A DNA stretch of 64,000 nucleotides from an uncultured Acetatifactor sp. (GCA_910578215.1 CAJTPH010000005.1:1-64000), one strand, 5' to 3'; counted from the first letter of the stretch, positions 1-8,803 are shown. Translations and numbers: made by a program. The notes: a model not told the origin generated them from the sequence alone.

Positions 1-6
1 TGCCAT
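1..6 (-). CDS. Start of a gene leaving the window (first two codons)
   Basis: On the minus strand an ATG GCA begins at position 6, preceded by the strong ribosome site AAAGGAGGTAACGA at ideal spacing. The rest of the gene lies outside the window, so its product cannot be named. The terminator at 97-140 separates it from the divergent genes that follow. Confidence 0.55.
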
Positions 7-96
7 TCGTTACCTCCTTTTTTAATTTCGTGAATGTTGCACAAATCTTGTGCTAAAACTTTGTTACTATTTTTTCGCCTCCCTCCCGGCTATCCA

Positions 97-140
97 CGCA
101 AAAAAGCCGCCCGTTTTTTCATGCCGGACGGCTTTTTGCG
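97..140. terminator. Rho-independent terminator-like hairpin
   Basis: A GC-rich stem (core AAAAGCCG...CGGCTTTT with one mismatch) is flanked by A and T runs, so it could terminate in either direction. It lies between the minus-strand gene start at position 6 and the plus-strand flavoprotein pair, so it may be the end of a gene no longer present or an insulator. Confidence 0.6.
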
Positions 141-227
141 TAATGTGATAGCTCTGATTAAATTTTTTTGTGGGTGTAGGCTCCGAAAAGCCTTGATATT
201 ACAGCGTTCCTAATAGGAGACATTCAT

Positions 228-737
228 ATGAATATTATCATACATGATTTGACAGACCCGCAATTCCAAATGGTTTTTCCAAAAATCACAGGAGATACGC
301 AGATTATCTCTGACAACGGTTGTATAAAAAACTGTGTTGGATGTTTTGGATGCTGGATCAAAACCCCAGGTCAATGTGTAATGAAAGACGGATATGAAAA
401 TATGGGAAATATACTATCACAAGCTGATACCGTTACGATTATCAGCAAATGTTATTATGGGGGATATAGTCCTTTTGTTAAAAATGTTTTGGAGCGAAGC
501 ATTTCCTTTCTTCTTCCCTTTTTTAAGATGATAGACAATGAAACCCACCATAGGCCACGTTATAAAAAGGCATTCCGGCTTTGTGTATATTTTTATGGTA
601 AACACATTACTCCATCAGAAAGAGATACTGCTAAAAATATGGTAGAGAGAAATAGTATCAACTTCAATGTATCAAAGCATGATGTAACTTTTTTCAAGTC
701 CATAGAGCAGCTATGCGAGAAAATAGGAGGACAGTAA
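228..737 (+). CDS. Flavodoxin-family / NADPH-dependent FMN reductase-like protein
   Basis: This 169-residue protein resembles the iron-sulfur or FMN-type flavodoxin-fold reductases. It starts MNIIIHDL and carries a Cys cluster at about residues 32-50 (C-IKN-C-VG-C-FG-C, then GQC) where such proteins have the FMN loop or a cysteine motif. The conserved stretch with SKCYYGGYSPFVKNVLER corresponds to the region that contacts flavin in this family. The start is supported by AGGAG upstream. It is followed after 4 bases by a second protein of the same superfamily, so the two probably form one transcript. The redox partner and substrate cannot be told from sequence. Confidence 0.75.
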   Translation: MNIIIHDLTDPQFQMVFPKITGDTQIISDNGCIKNCVGCFGCWIKTPGQCVMKDGYENMGNILSQADTVTIISKCYYGGYSPFVKNVLERSISFLLPFFKMIDNETHHRPRYKKAFRLCVYFYGKHITPSERDTAKNMVERNSINFNVSKHDVTFFKSIEQLCEKIGGQ

Positions 738-741
738 AAAG

Positions 742-1371
742 ATGAATATAAGTGTTATTAACGGAAGTCCCAAACCTGGGGGAAGTACATCAGAACTTCT
801 GATAAAGTATCTGCTGCAAGAAATTGGTGAATGTAATGTACAGGTTTTCAGATGCTCTATGCCAAAAGCAGAGTTGGCTAAAATAGCAGGCAGCGATGTA
901 CTGGTACTGGCATTTCCACTCTATGTAGACAGTATCCCCGCTCAGTTACTACAGCTCCTAATCATTCTGGAAAAATTAAAAGATTTGAACCACAGCATGA
1001 TGGTGTATTGCATAGTAAATAACGGTTTTTTTGAGGGAACTCAAAATTATATTGCTATTCAACAGCTGAAAAATTGGTGTGCCGCAGCTAATTTAAACTG
1101 GGGACAAGGTATTGGCATTGGAGCGGGTGAAATGCTCCCGTTTATTGCCAATATTCCGCTAAAGCATGGTCCAAATAAAAATATTGGATATGCAATCGGC
1201 GATTTAGCAGCCAATTTGCTAAATCGACAGTCTGGAAAAGATAGTTTTATTTCGCCAAATTGGCCGCGCTTTTTGTGGAGGATGCAATCAACAAATTTTT
1301 TTTGGATGCCTCGTGCCAAATCAAATCGGCTGAAAAAGCAGGATTTATACCGTAGGATGAAAAGATTATAG
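742..1371 (+). CDS. NAD(P)H-dependent oxidoreductase, flavodoxin-like fold
   Basis: The N-terminus MNISVINGSPKPGGSTSELL is the typical phosphate-binding loop of NADPH-dependent FMN reductases (strand, then GSPKxGGST for the FMN phosphate). A second flavin-contact region is seen at about residues 53-65 (VLAFPLYVDSIPAQL). Length 209 residues is normal. The start has AGGAGG upstream. It forms a pair with the preceding flavodoxin-like gene. The C-terminal 50 residues are basic and not typical of the core fold. Substrate unknown. Confidence 0.75.
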   Translation: MNISVINGSPKPGGSTSELLIKYLLQEIGECNVQVFRCSMPKAELAKIAGSDVLVLAFPLYVDSIPAQLLQLLIILEKLKDLNHSMMVYCIVNNGFFEGTQNYIAIQQLKNWCAAANLNWGQGIGIGAGEMLPFIANIPLKHGPNKNIGYAIGDLAANLLNRQSGKDSFISPNWPRFLWRMQSTNFFWMPRAKSNRLKKQDLYRRMKRL

Positions 1372-1523
1372 CATGACTAAAAAGGATGGTATTGGATGCT
1401 GATGGAGTGGATATATTGCCAAAATGTAAGCAGGAAAGCCTGATCGAAGCAAAAAAGTTACATACTGCTCCCCGCAACGGCAGCCTCTACCCAGGTTTGC
1501 GAAAACAGTTGATTCCTGTCTGC

Positions 1524-1820
1524 TCATATCGCCGCCCTCTGCGCCCGAATAGCCTTGTGCTGTTCGGGATCTTTTTCTTGTGTCACAGACAAAGTCCCCT
1601 CAGTAAGCTGGCGGGATACCAATCCTGCAACGCCGCAAAGCGCACTATATAGAACTGCTGTTGCGATGATTGCCGCCATTTTACGCTTAGATGAGACAGG
1701 ATTTACAAAAAAGAAGAACGTGACAAAAAGAATTACCGTATCCTGCCGACAAGCTTCGGTATTATTCAGCGCAATACTGATATCAAATGCTTCAGATGAA
1801 TAAAGGCGGTAAGCTTTACA
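1524..1820 (-). pseudogene. Fragment of a small membrane protein
   Basis: The minus strand holds an open stretch without a start codon, running from just after an in-frame TGA near 1820 to the TGA at 1524-1526. It reads as a coherent protein tail, with two hydrophobic segments (VILFVTFFFFV and AAIIATAVLYSALCGVAGLV) and a charged end (TQEKDPEQHKAIRAQRA). This reads like a truncated two-helix membrane protein, not noise, but I do not recognise the family. The 85 bases upstream carry a ribosome-site-like AAAGGAG and an ATG in another frame, so a frameshift may have separated the start. The remaining sequence at 1372-1523 shows nothing identifiable. Confidence 0.4.
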
Positions 1821-1905
1821 TCAAAGCAGCAGAATAGGGTTTTTCTACGATACAGCCCTTGATTTTGCATTTACACGCCTGCTCCTTTGTATAAGTATAA
1901 AACTA

Positions 1906-2319
1906 TTATTTCCGATTGGGTTTTCTTTTAATGGCAAGCAGCTTGATGTAATCATCAAATTCAGCAGTATTGGTCGGTTCAAACATTACCCATTTTCCAT
2001 CATGATAGGTTTCTGCTTCATCAAACTGCCTACAAACAGCAGCAGAAAGCGTACTTCTTATATCTTCAAATTTTATTCTTTCATCCTTTCCAAAGATAAT
2101 CATGAAACCAACGCAATTACTTTTTGCATATAGGCAACAGAGTGTTTTACCACCTCTACGGTATTTATACTCGTAAGTCCAATTCTTACCACCGTTATTC
2201 CATAATCGTTCCATTTCATATTTTTCATCAATAGCCGAACATAGCGCTTGCCAAACTTCATACAAGGATTGACCGAGCAATTCAGTCATAGCTGATTGAG
2301 ACGGTATATTTTCAAGCAT
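1906..2319 (-). CDS. DUF3788-like protein
   Basis: A 137-residue soluble protein with the features of the DUF3788 family: a short N-terminal helix, then W-N-x-x-x-K-x-W-x-Y-EYKYRRGGKTLCCLY (Trp/Tyr rich, about residues 40-64), a hydrophobic strand with GFMIIFGKDE, and a conserved end with HDGKWVMFEP. Function of the family is unknown. The ATG is preceded by GGAGGGGATATA. It stands alone on the minus strand between a membrane-protein fragment and a terminator hairpin, in an AT-rich zone with decayed genes, suggesting it is accessory DNA. Confidence 0.65.
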   Translation of the reverse strand: MLENIPSQSAMTELLGQSLYEVWQALCSAIDEKYEMERLWNNGGKNWTYEYKYRRGGKTLCCLYAKSNCVGFMIIFGKDERIKFEDIRSTLSAAVCRQFDEAETYHDGKWVMFEPTNTAEFDDYIKLLAIKRKPNRK

Positions 2320-2465
2320 TATATCCCCTCCGTAATATCTAAATTTGTTAATGTAAGTATATCACACCACCATATAGTTTTCCATAAAAAAAGTCCCTTA
2401 TCCGCTTGAGTGTTGTCGGTTAAAAAAGCGAATAATCAGTAGGATTGTTGTATAAATATATCAAT

Positions 2466-2497
2466 GTGTCAGCCCTTGCAATAGTGAGGGCTGACAC
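2466..2497. terminator. Terminator-like perfect hairpin
   Basis: An 11-base-pair perfect stem (GTGTCAGCCCT / AGGGCTGACAC) with a 10-base loop is followed by TATATTTGATTTT on the plus strand. No convergent gene end is close by; it may belong to a gene that has been lost. The rest of 2320-2631 is AT-rich and contains the promoter region of the next lipoprotein. Confidence 0.5.
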
Positions 2498-2631
2498 TAT
2501 ATTTGATTTTGTACCTTGGAATAAGCAGAACGTTATTGTATGATAAAACAGAAATTTAACAAAATTCAGAACATCAGGATTCATTTTGCGTCTATACATA
2601 TGAAAGCAGAATTTAGGAGATAACCGCTCAA

Positions 2632-3336
2632 ATGAAAAAGATTATTGCATTAGTTTTATCACTGTCTTTCGTGTTAGCATTAATAGGCTGTAATCAGAAA
2701 TCAGGTCCAGGCAGACCAATTACCGCATATATTGGGGATTCCGTAACTACGGTTGATATTACACACCATATCAGCGGGAAATCCGCTCAATGGACAGCAG
2801 AGGGAGAAGATGTTGCGGCACTCAGAGATTGGGCCGCCAAACTTGAATATGCACTTTTCGAGTTTGAAGAAGGGCAATCTCCAGGTGACAGCGACGGCGG
2901 GGAAGTCTATGATTTTGTTTTGACGGAGGGAGGCTATCCGGGCTTTTCCTATGTTATCAATGGAACGGAGGACTGCTATCTTTTGATTGAGGGATATTGG
3001 TTTTCTGTCAAGAATCCATCTGAACCTCCTGTAATGGACCCCCATTAGGAGCAGTTATCTCTTGCAGAGGTTAGACAACTCGCGGAAAAAAGCGAGGATT
3101 TATCATGGGATGATTTGGGACAATATAAATATGAGGATATTGGTTCTGAACTTCATGTTTTCTTGTATGACATTGATGAAAATTACTGTTTATTGATTGG
3201 CGGCGGGGATACCCAGTCTGCGCCCCTGTATATACGGCTGGTTTTTAAGGCAAGTAATAGCAGCTTTATTGATGATGGAGAATACATCGATATACGGACG
3301 GAATGCATAGAAGATTTCATAAATAGCCAAAAATAA
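2632..3336 (+). pseudogene. Lipoprotein gene interrupted by an in-frame amber codon
   Basis: A 235-codon frame starts with a lipoprotein signal peptide (MKKIIALVLSLSFVLALIGC, lipobox LIGC, Cys20). It is interrupted by a single TAG at 3046-3048. The same frame continues without another stop to the TAA at 3334-3336, with a protein-like sequence (EQLSLAEVRQLAEKSEDLSW then YKYEDIGSELHVFLYD). Both halves look like parts of one secreted protein. As it stands, translation would give a 138-residue lipoprotein; an internal ATG or GTG near 3112 could give a tail fragment, but no good ribosome site precedes it. I do not recognise the family. Confidence 0.65.
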
Positions 3337-3362
3337 TTCAATTTTAACTTTATATTTTCAAG

Positions 3363-3402
3363 ATACAGGGTGGTGGTCATAGTTCTGTCACCCTGTATTT
3401 TG
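3363..3402 (+). terminator. Rho-independent terminator after the split lipoprotein
   Basis: Stem ATACAGGGTG / CACCCTGTAT (10 pairs) is followed by TTTTGT on the plus strand, 27 bases after the end of the lipoprotein frame. Position and shape fit a terminator for it. Confidence 0.75.
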
Positions 3403-3450
3403 TATAATTAGCCTGCAATGGTATGAACATACAGTCCTTTGAATGAAATA

Positions 3451-3582
3451 TCAGCAGCAACACGAGATTAATAAGGGATTAAAAAAATGAGTAACCGCCT
3501 CCTGTACCATGCCATAGAACTTTTCTTCATAGTATTTTCTGCTGACACGTCTGACTACTATAATAAACCCTTTTTCTTCCAT
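3451..3582 (-). CDS. Possible 43-residue small protein, or fragment
   Basis: A minus-strand ATG at 3582 follows a GAGGGGG ribosome-like site. It reads MEEKGFIIVVRRVSRKYY then EEKFYGMVQEAVTHFF and ends in a Cys triplet. A small hairpin (ATCCAGCG / CGCTGGAT) at about 3615-3642 lies just upstream. The composition is protein-like, but the family is not recognised and the location is among gene debris, so it may be the tail of a lost gene. Confidence 0.25.
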   Translation of the reverse strand: MEEKGFIIVVRRVSRKYYEEKFYGMVQEAVTHFFNPLLISCCC

Positions 3583-3792
3583 TTCTTTTTTCAACCCCCT
3601 CTTTTATCCAGCGTTTATGTTAAGCGCTGGATTCGTATTGTACTTAACGTTTCTGTTAGTACCAACAGCTTATTTGTTAAACTGATCCTCTTTAATAAAT
3701 TCAAACTTTCCGAAAGATTATGTTGCTGTATTGTTTTATTTTTGCTAGAATATAGTAAGAATACAGAAAGGTCGTTTTGCGTGGTCATCTAT

Positions 3793-4010
3793 GGACTATA
3801 TGATTTGACAGCCACAAAAACAGGCATATCAGTTATTGGATAATTTTTTATATGAAGCAATTTTTATTCCAGAAAATATCGAACCTCTACCCAGAATTAC
3901 TACGCCTCCCCCGAATTACAGGTTTATGTTGAGCGTTTCGGAGAATTAAAAGATGATTGGAGATAATGGCAGAGGTTGGTTTTGAGATTATAAGGGACAT
4001 TGAAGAAGTA
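3793..4010 (+). pseudogene. Decayed GNAT acetyltransferase fragment
   Basis: Starting at an ATG near 3793 the sequence reads MDYMI, a TGA, then QPQKQAYQLLDNFLYEAIF and IPENIEPLP, which matches the N-terminus of a common clostridial GNAT family (a pattern of YEAIFIPEGxEPxPR followed by an L-QVYV-FG-KDD block). The latter block is found after a frameshift near 3905 as ELQVYVERFGELKDDW, and AEVGFEII follows in yet another frame. One nonsense codon and at least two frameshifts make it non-functional. An intact GNAT gene of a different subfamily starts at 4057. Confidence 0.6.
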
Positions 4011-4056
4011 TACGTTATGTTAAATTACCTATCACCACAGAAAGGGCCTTACATTT

Positions 4057-4575
4057 ATGAGAATTCGACCGTATATACCAAACAAAGACTACGATAATAT
4101 ATCAAAATGGATCACTGACGAAAGAACCCATGCCTTTTGGTGTGCAAATCTTTTGCCTTACCCCATGACACGAAAATCTTTCCATGACTTATTAGAGAAA
4201 AATGCAATGGACTGGACCGACAGCGCTTATATTGCGACCGAAGATAACGGACAAGCAGCAGGCTTTTTCTGTTATTCTGTCAATACGGCAGACAATATTG
4301 GTTTTCTTAAATTCATAGTCGTTGATAAAACCAAACGTGGAAAGGGTTATGGAAAAGAAATGCTGAATCTGGCTTTGCAATACGCCTTTCAGATAACCGG
4401 TGCAAAGGCGGTTCAGCTGAATGTTTTCAATGAAAACACTTTAGCGAAACAATGTTATGAAAAAGCCGGCTTTGTTGAGAGAAATATTGCTAAAGATGCA
4501 TTCTCATATAAAGACGAGTTGTGGAGCAGAAGTAATATGATAGCTTATAAACAATTTGAGATGCTCCGAGTCTAG
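4057..4575 (+). CDS. GNAT family N-acetyltransferase
   Basis: This 172-residue protein has the Gcn5-related acetyltransferase layout. Motif A (acetyl-CoA pyrophosphate loop) is VVDKTKRGKGYGKEMLNLAL at about residues 88-107, with the R-G-K-G-Y-G signature. Motif B follows as LNVFNENTLAKQCYEKAGF, a near-consensus ending for the family. The substrate is unknown; the shape resembles small-molecule or ribosomal-protein-type acetyltransferases. It follows the GNAT fragment directly and ends ahead of a terminator hairpin. Confidence 0.85.
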   Translation: MRIRPYIPNKDYDNISKWITDERTHAFWCANLLPYPMTRKSFHDLLEKNAMDWTDSAYIATEDNGQAAGFFCYSVNTADNIGFLKFIVVDKTKRGKGYGKEMLNLALQYAFQITGAKAVQLNVFNENTLAKQCYEKAGFVERNIAKDAFSYKDELWSRSNMIAYKQFEMLRV

Positions 4576-4600
4576 GCTAACGAAAATCCTTACGAACACC

Positions 4601-4640
4601 GCCTACCCTGTTGGCAGACAGGATAGGCATTTTAATTTTC
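4601..4640 (+). terminator. Terminator of the GNAT gene
   Basis: GCCTACCCTGT and ACAGGATAGGC form a stem with one C-A mismatch and are followed by ATTTTAATTTT. It lies 25 bases after the acetyltransferase stop codon. Confidence 0.7.
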
Positions 4641-4850
4641 GCCTGTTATTTCTCTTATCCGGCAGAGATCCCTGAAACCTTTAAAGCAGAAAGTGATGGG
4701 GGATTTTGGCTGACAAAAGCTCATCTATTGCGGCGATACCGGCCTGGCTTGAAAATAAAAGAAAGGATGTGATTGTTAAAACAAGTGGGGAATCGTAACA
4801 AAAACCGAATAAAACCCAAATAAGAGTCCCAACACTGTGTCCGCTCCAGT

Positions 4851-5010
4851 GTGGAGGAAACCCTTACCTATACTGATTTTCCTACCTGGCACTGAAGCCG
4901 AATCAGGACCAACAACACCATTGAACGGCTTAATCGTGAGAGCAAAAGCTGGAAAGTCCGCTGTTTATGCGGCTTCCCGGCTCCCTGTTTACGATTCGAG
5001 CTCCCTAAAA
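4851..5010 (+). mobile_element. Remnant of an IS256-family transposase, C-terminal part
   Basis: The plus strand reads VEETLTYTDFPTWH, a TGA stop, then RIRTNNTIERLNRE. The second piece is the hallmark C-terminal motif of IS256-type (mutator) transposases (R-T-N-N-x-I-E-R-L-N-R-E). After it the frame diverges (KSWKVRCLCGFPAP). Only about 160 bases survive, with no inverted repeats found, so this is a dead fragment. Confidence 0.7.
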
Positions 5011-5354
5011 CCATAACATAATTATTAAATATTTGATTGCTTTTTAAGAGTTTTCATAGCTATAATATTCTTATTTTACGCCGTATTTACAGTTTCAGAG
5101 CAAACAGGTATCATACAGGTATCACCGATTTTCTACTTAACTGCCATATCAGCATGGTGCTAGCAACATGTAATTATTAAATTAACAAGAAAATATAATC
5201 TCTCCCGCTACGCAACATACCCCCTATTTTAATGATAATGACACAAGAATACCGCAATCATTATTTTTAATGCTGAATCCCTTATAAAATAAGCAGTCAA
5301 AATCCCCTAAAGCGAAAAAATTCTTTTTCCACCTTCCCTACTACAAATAAGAAT
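5011..5354. other. Gene-free AT-rich stretch
   Basis: About 340 bases between the transposase remnant and the end of the next minus-strand gene. It is strongly AT-rich. I see no gene, convincing hairpin or repeat in it. Confidence 0.5.
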
Positions 5355-6413
5355 TTATTTTGTGTCTTGAATTAACCGATAAGCTTTTTTTGCATAATCA
5401 GCATTTTCGAGAAACAAATTAGTAATTTCATCTATTCTGTCAACATTATTACAACAATACTGCACAACATATGTAACAATCGTTTCGATATTTTTCCCAC
5501 ATTTGTCAAACAATTCCGCAGACTTTATCCAATTCTCCTGCTTATATTCCTGCCCTAATTCATGGACAATCTCCGCAAGCCTGTCATAATTTGCACAGTA
5601 TGGTATATCAGCTTCTTTCACTCCCATAATTCGATTTGGCACTTTAGGCACTTTCCCCATATATTCAGTAATAGAAATAAGGGCTTTTCTGTAATCTTCT
5701 TCTGAAAATTTCTTTTTCCATTTCGGAAGTTCTCTTGCAATTTTTTCGTAAGCAGAAATTCCGAGAATATACGGTTTTTCTCTAAGCTGTCTTTCCGCTT
5801 TTTTCAACAGGCAATTACGGCTAAGCGTATTTTTATCAGGCAGATTGTCACCTAACCGTATTTTTATAAATCCGTTTTTATCGCCCACTCCGTTTTTCTC
5901 AATATTCCAAGCCCGTTCTAAATCACTAATGGCAAGTTCTATCATATCCTCCCGGTCGCAATCATATATCAAAACACAATCCTTTTCTTCATCATATCCA
6001 GTCATCATAACATAATGTATAGGTATATGTTCAGCATGATACATTTTCAGATAGGGTAAATAAAACATATCCAACGGCCCCAAAACGACAGGATGACCCT
6101 CATCAATTTCTATTTTAATAGATTTTTGGGCATATTCTACAGTTGTTCCCCCAATAATTTTATAATCTAACCCTAATTCATCTTTTAAATTTTCATATAC
6201 TGTTTTTGGCCTTGCGTCATTTGCGCTAAACATATATGGCTTTTCACTATTATTCATTTTAATGAAAACGGTTTCACCAAAACTTCCCAATGCAAGAAGA
6301 AAACCCTCTGGAATAGATTGGTTTGTTCTTGTTGCATATAAATCCTCAATTCCACTACACATACAACATCCACTTGAAAGATGATGTTTTATCTCTATAA
6401 TTTTTCTTGACAT
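5355..6413 (-). CDS. BtrH-like N-terminal (cysteine acyltransferase fold) protein
   Basis: The N-terminus, with HHLSSGCCMCSGIEDLYA at about residues 10-27, followed by PEGFLLALGSFGETVF, fits the BtrH N-terminal domain, a papain-like fold first described for an acyl-transfer enzyme of butirosin synthesis. The catalytic Cys is expected in the GCC motif, and the later motif with HIPIHYVMMTGYDEEKD supplies the His. The C-terminal half (residues about 200-352) is a helical DUF4872-like region. I chose ATG at 6413 because GGAGGAAAGA precedes it; an in-frame ATG 12 bases earlier lacks a site. No biosynthetic cluster is nearby, so the substrate is unknown. It may be transferred DNA given its AT-rich codon use. 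Confidence 0.7.
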   Translation of the reverse strand: MSRKIIEIKHHLSSGCCMCSGIEDLYATRTNQSIPEGFLLALGSFGETVFIKMNNSEKPYMFSANDARPKTVYENLKDELGLDYKIIGGTTVEYAQKSIKIEIDEGHPVVLGPLDMFYLPYLKMYHAEHIPIHYVMMTGYDEEKDCVLIYDCDREDMIELAISDLERAWNIEKNGVGDKNGFIKIRLGDNLPDKNTLSRNCLLKKAERQLREKPYILGISAYEKIARELPKWKKKFSEEDYRKALISITEYMGKVPKVPNRIMGVKEADIPYCANYDRLAEIVHELGQEYKQENWIKSAELFDKCGKNIETIVTYVVQYCCNNVDRIDEITNLFLENADYAKKAYRLIQDTK

Positions 6414-6480
6414 TCTTTCCTCCAAACACCGGTTTTACGCTCCCTGCAGCTTCCTGACAAATTTAGAAGTTACATCGCTG

Positions 6481-6738
6481 TTATTTTTTCAGAAAATCAC
6501 TAAATTCTCTCAATTCCTTTTTTGTATCTTCGGAAAGCCTGTTATATTCCGTATCATGAATTGCACCCTCTAATGTATATAAATGTACTAGACAAACATT
6601 TGGATATTTCTGTTTTAACCTAAGAAATGCGTCTTTTGCACCTACCTCGATTAGTTTCTCGGAAGATTCAATACCAACAGATATCAGCTTTTTGTTCATT
6701 TCTTTACCAATATTCATCATAGCTGTTAATTCTGACAT
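6481..6738 (-). CDS. TfoX/Sxy C-terminal domain protein
   Basis: A small 85-residue protein matching the stand-alone C-terminal domain of TfoX/Sxy. It has MNIGKEMNKKLISVGI, a helix-hairpin-helix-like start, then GAKDAFLRLKQKYPNVCLVHLYTLEGAI, which are typical of this domain. In Firmicutes such short proteins are common and are not shown to control competence. ATG 6738 is preceded by GGGGGAG. It lies upstream of the BtrH-like gene with a 67-base gap, so the two may be cotranscribed. Confidence 0.8.
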   Translation of the reverse strand: MSELTAMMNIGKEMNKKLISVGIESSEKLIEVGAKDAFLRLKQKYPNVCLVHLYTLEGAIHDTEYNRLSEDTKKELREFSDFLKK

Positions 6739-6800
6739 CTTGATCTCCCCCTGTTCTATTTATTTCAAACACCGATTTATCCAGTTCTATAAGCTGAAAG

Positions 6801-7334
6801 TTAGTGAATCGGTAATAATTCCATATTTTTTGCCCGATTTATATTTATTTTAAGGTCGTTATATCCAAACGGCTTGCCATGTCCCGGATATATTAGATTT
6901 GGTCTAAGTGCAATGATTGTTTCCCAAGATTTCAGAAAAGCCGTTTTCTCCTCCGCCCAAATGGTGATTCTGTGTAAACTTGGCAAGCCATTCATAGCAG
7001 CATCGCCACAGAATAGAGAACCGTCATTTAATAAAAGAGATATGGAATCAGCGGTGTGACCGGGAGTATCAATGAATTTTCCTTGCAGTAAAAGTTCCAT
7101 TTGCTTACGGTTTTGTTCGGTCACTTGAATACATCTACATTGATATTCTTGCTTTATTGGGGGAAACAAATGCTTGCCTTTGCCAACGAACTTCATTAAG
7201 GAACAAAAGAACAAGGCAAGCTTAGTTGTGCAACCGCCACGCCCTGCATTTTTTATCATTCCAACGATTTTTCTTTTTAGAAGAAACCACTTCCTACCTC
7301 CTCTCCCCGAAAGAGGAAGATAGACATTCCCCAA
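6801..7334 (-). pseudogene. Truncated MBL-fold metallo-hydrolase
   Basis: The C-terminal half of a metallo-beta-lactamase-fold hydrolase is clear. It has DTPGHTADSISLLL, GDAAMNG and, near the end, LIYPGHGKPF, which carry the later metal ligands His, Asp and His. The N-terminal half that should hold the HxHxDH zinc motif is absent. The first 60 residues are basic and cysteine-rich, unlike this fold, and begin at a TTG. I therefore read it as a 5'-truncated gene. Confidence 0.7.
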
Positions 7335-7725
7335 AAATCCTTTATTTCTGGGCTTTCCAAAGGGTTCGGGGGAGAAAGATGACTGAAAAGAGAGAGGAAG
7401 ATCCCTGCGGATACACCCAGCAAGGCCCTGATTATTACTTATTTCATCTTCCGCTCAGAAAAAATTAAAATCTGCGGGAAGGAAAGATTGGTTCTGCAAG
7501 AACATATCCGTTACACGAACTCAACAAAGATATCTACACATATCGTTGACAGCGCCGCTATTTTTACCATTATTTCCTCCTTTCCGAAGCGTACTTTGCA
7601 GAGGAGCGCGAGCAAAAACTCAAATTTTGCTCTGCAATCAAAGAGTTTGTGACGCTTTGGAAAAAATCTCCGATTGAAAAAAAAAGGGCATCAGGCTTGT
7701 TTTCTATATTCCCTCCTTCCCACCG
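7335..7725. other. Gene debris, not identified
   Basis: This stretch has short protein-like runs on the plus strand, such as DPCGYTQQGPDYYLF near 7400-7450 and SEAYFAEEREQKLKFCSAIK near 7593-7652, broken by stops and frame changes. They look like remains of a decayed gene, but I cannot name a family. It separates the broken hydrolase from an intact HD-domain gene. Confidence 0.35.
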
Positions 7726-8400
7726 CTATGCCTTTTGATACGAGAAGTCCACCCTTTCACTGTGATTCATCTGTACCAGCACTTTCTCATAATACTGTCT
7801 CTGGTACAAAAGCCTCTCCTTAATCATCTGCCTTGCCGTCTCCGTGCCGGACTGCTCTCCGAGCCGCCAACTGACCCAGTCCAGCTTCTTCTGAAGCCAT
7901 TTGCGTTTATCCTCTATCTTAAGATTCCTAAAATCTGCCCACTCCATCGCGTCATAAATCCGATATGCATCAAAGCGGTCTACGTCATCCGAGTCTCCGA
8001 TGCTACGTGCAAAAGCTGTTTTCTCTCCCGGAAAATCAGCCTCGCCGTCCACATGGATCGCTATGCCGTAGCAGATTTCCTGTACCCGTTCCTTGCCCAG
8101 ATCAAGCTGTTCCAGAAAAGGTCTTGCCAACCGCGCCGACATCCGCCCGTGTTCCTGCCAGTTGCCGAAGCCTCCCTCCTCGGTCCGAAACGGCAGGCTG
8201 TATCCCACATCGTGCAAAAGTCCGCCGATGATCAGTCCCTCCTCGTCCAATCCCTCCCTGCGGGCAATCTCTCCGGCAACATAAGCCACCCGGTAAGAAT
8301 GCTGCAGGCGGTACTCCCCATCGGCAGGATGTTCTATAAAATAAGCGCAGTTTGCAAACTGTTCTTTCAGAAACGCTTCGGTTTTTTGAATATTTGTCAT
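7726..8400 (-). CDS. HD-domain phosphohydrolase
   Basis: A 224-residue HD-superfamily protein. Metal-binding residues are seen as LQHSYRVAYVAGEIARREG (first His, about residue 34), GGLLHDVGYSLPF (the His-Asp pair, about residue 63) and the later HVDGEADFPG and DSDDVDRFDAYRIYDA. It resembles small HD hydrolases acting on nucleotides or related phosphate compounds; the substrate is not evident. The start has GGAGGACGGAGCT upstream. Its GC content is higher than its neighbours, fitting host background sequence next to an AT-rich insertion zone. Confidence 0.85.
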   Translation of the reverse strand: MTNIQKTEAFLKEQFANCAYFIEHPADGEYRLQHSYRVAYVAGEIARREGLDEEGLIIGGLLHDVGYSLPFRTEEGGFGNWQEHGRMSARLARPFLEQLDLGKERVQEICYGIAIHVDGEADFPGEKTAFARSIGDSDDVDRFDAYRIYDAMEWADFRNLKIEDKRKWLQKKLDWVSWRLGEQSGTETARQMIKERLLYQRQYYEKVLVQMNHSERVDFSYQKA

Positions 8401-8675
8401 AGCTCCGTCCTCCTCAATGTGCTCTATTCGCTAAAGGCTGTACCGCACCAATTTTCTCACAGTTTTTCTTTCTGCGCCATTCCGTATTTCAGGCTTTCTT
8501 ACAGAGAGTCCACCGCATCGGGTCCGTATGACGGTATGTAGGAAATGTGCATATACACGCCTATTTTTACATCATTTATTATGACTTGCTGATTTTCCGC
8601 TGCCAAATCGTTGCCAACGCCTAAACAAATTTGCTTGCAACCCGCATAAATACTGGCTTTCTAAAGTCCGTTTCA

Positions 8676-8802
8676 TCACTCAAAATCCAAACAACTATTA
8701 CACAATTTCTTCTTATTTTCATCTGACAAGTTATTGTATTCATGCAGAATTTCTTCTGCTTTTTGAGAAAATCTAAAATGGAAAGAATATATTCGATTAT
8801 TT
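8676..8802 (-). pseudogene. Short C-terminal gene fragment in an otherwise empty interval
   Basis: Just downstream of the metallophosphoesterase stop, a minus-strand frame without a start codon ends FSQKAEEILHEYNNLSDENK then KKLCNSCLDFE. It is clearly protein-like and hydrophilic, probably the tail of a lost gene or of a different allele of its neighbour. The rest of the 403-base interval 8401-8803 contains the upstream region of the HD gene and no other feature I can support. Confidence 0.3.
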
Positions 8803-8803
8803 T

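Noticed and set aside
3046..3048. Recoded amber codon (stop-codon reassignment)
   Set aside because: Other convincing genes in the window end with TAG (for example the GNAT gene and the methyltransferase gene), so TAG is a normal stop here.
3487..3843. 118-codon plus-strand frame
   Set aside because: The composition is Phe/Cys/Leu-rich with no family resemblance, and it overlaps both a minus-strand small frame and the GNAT fragment.
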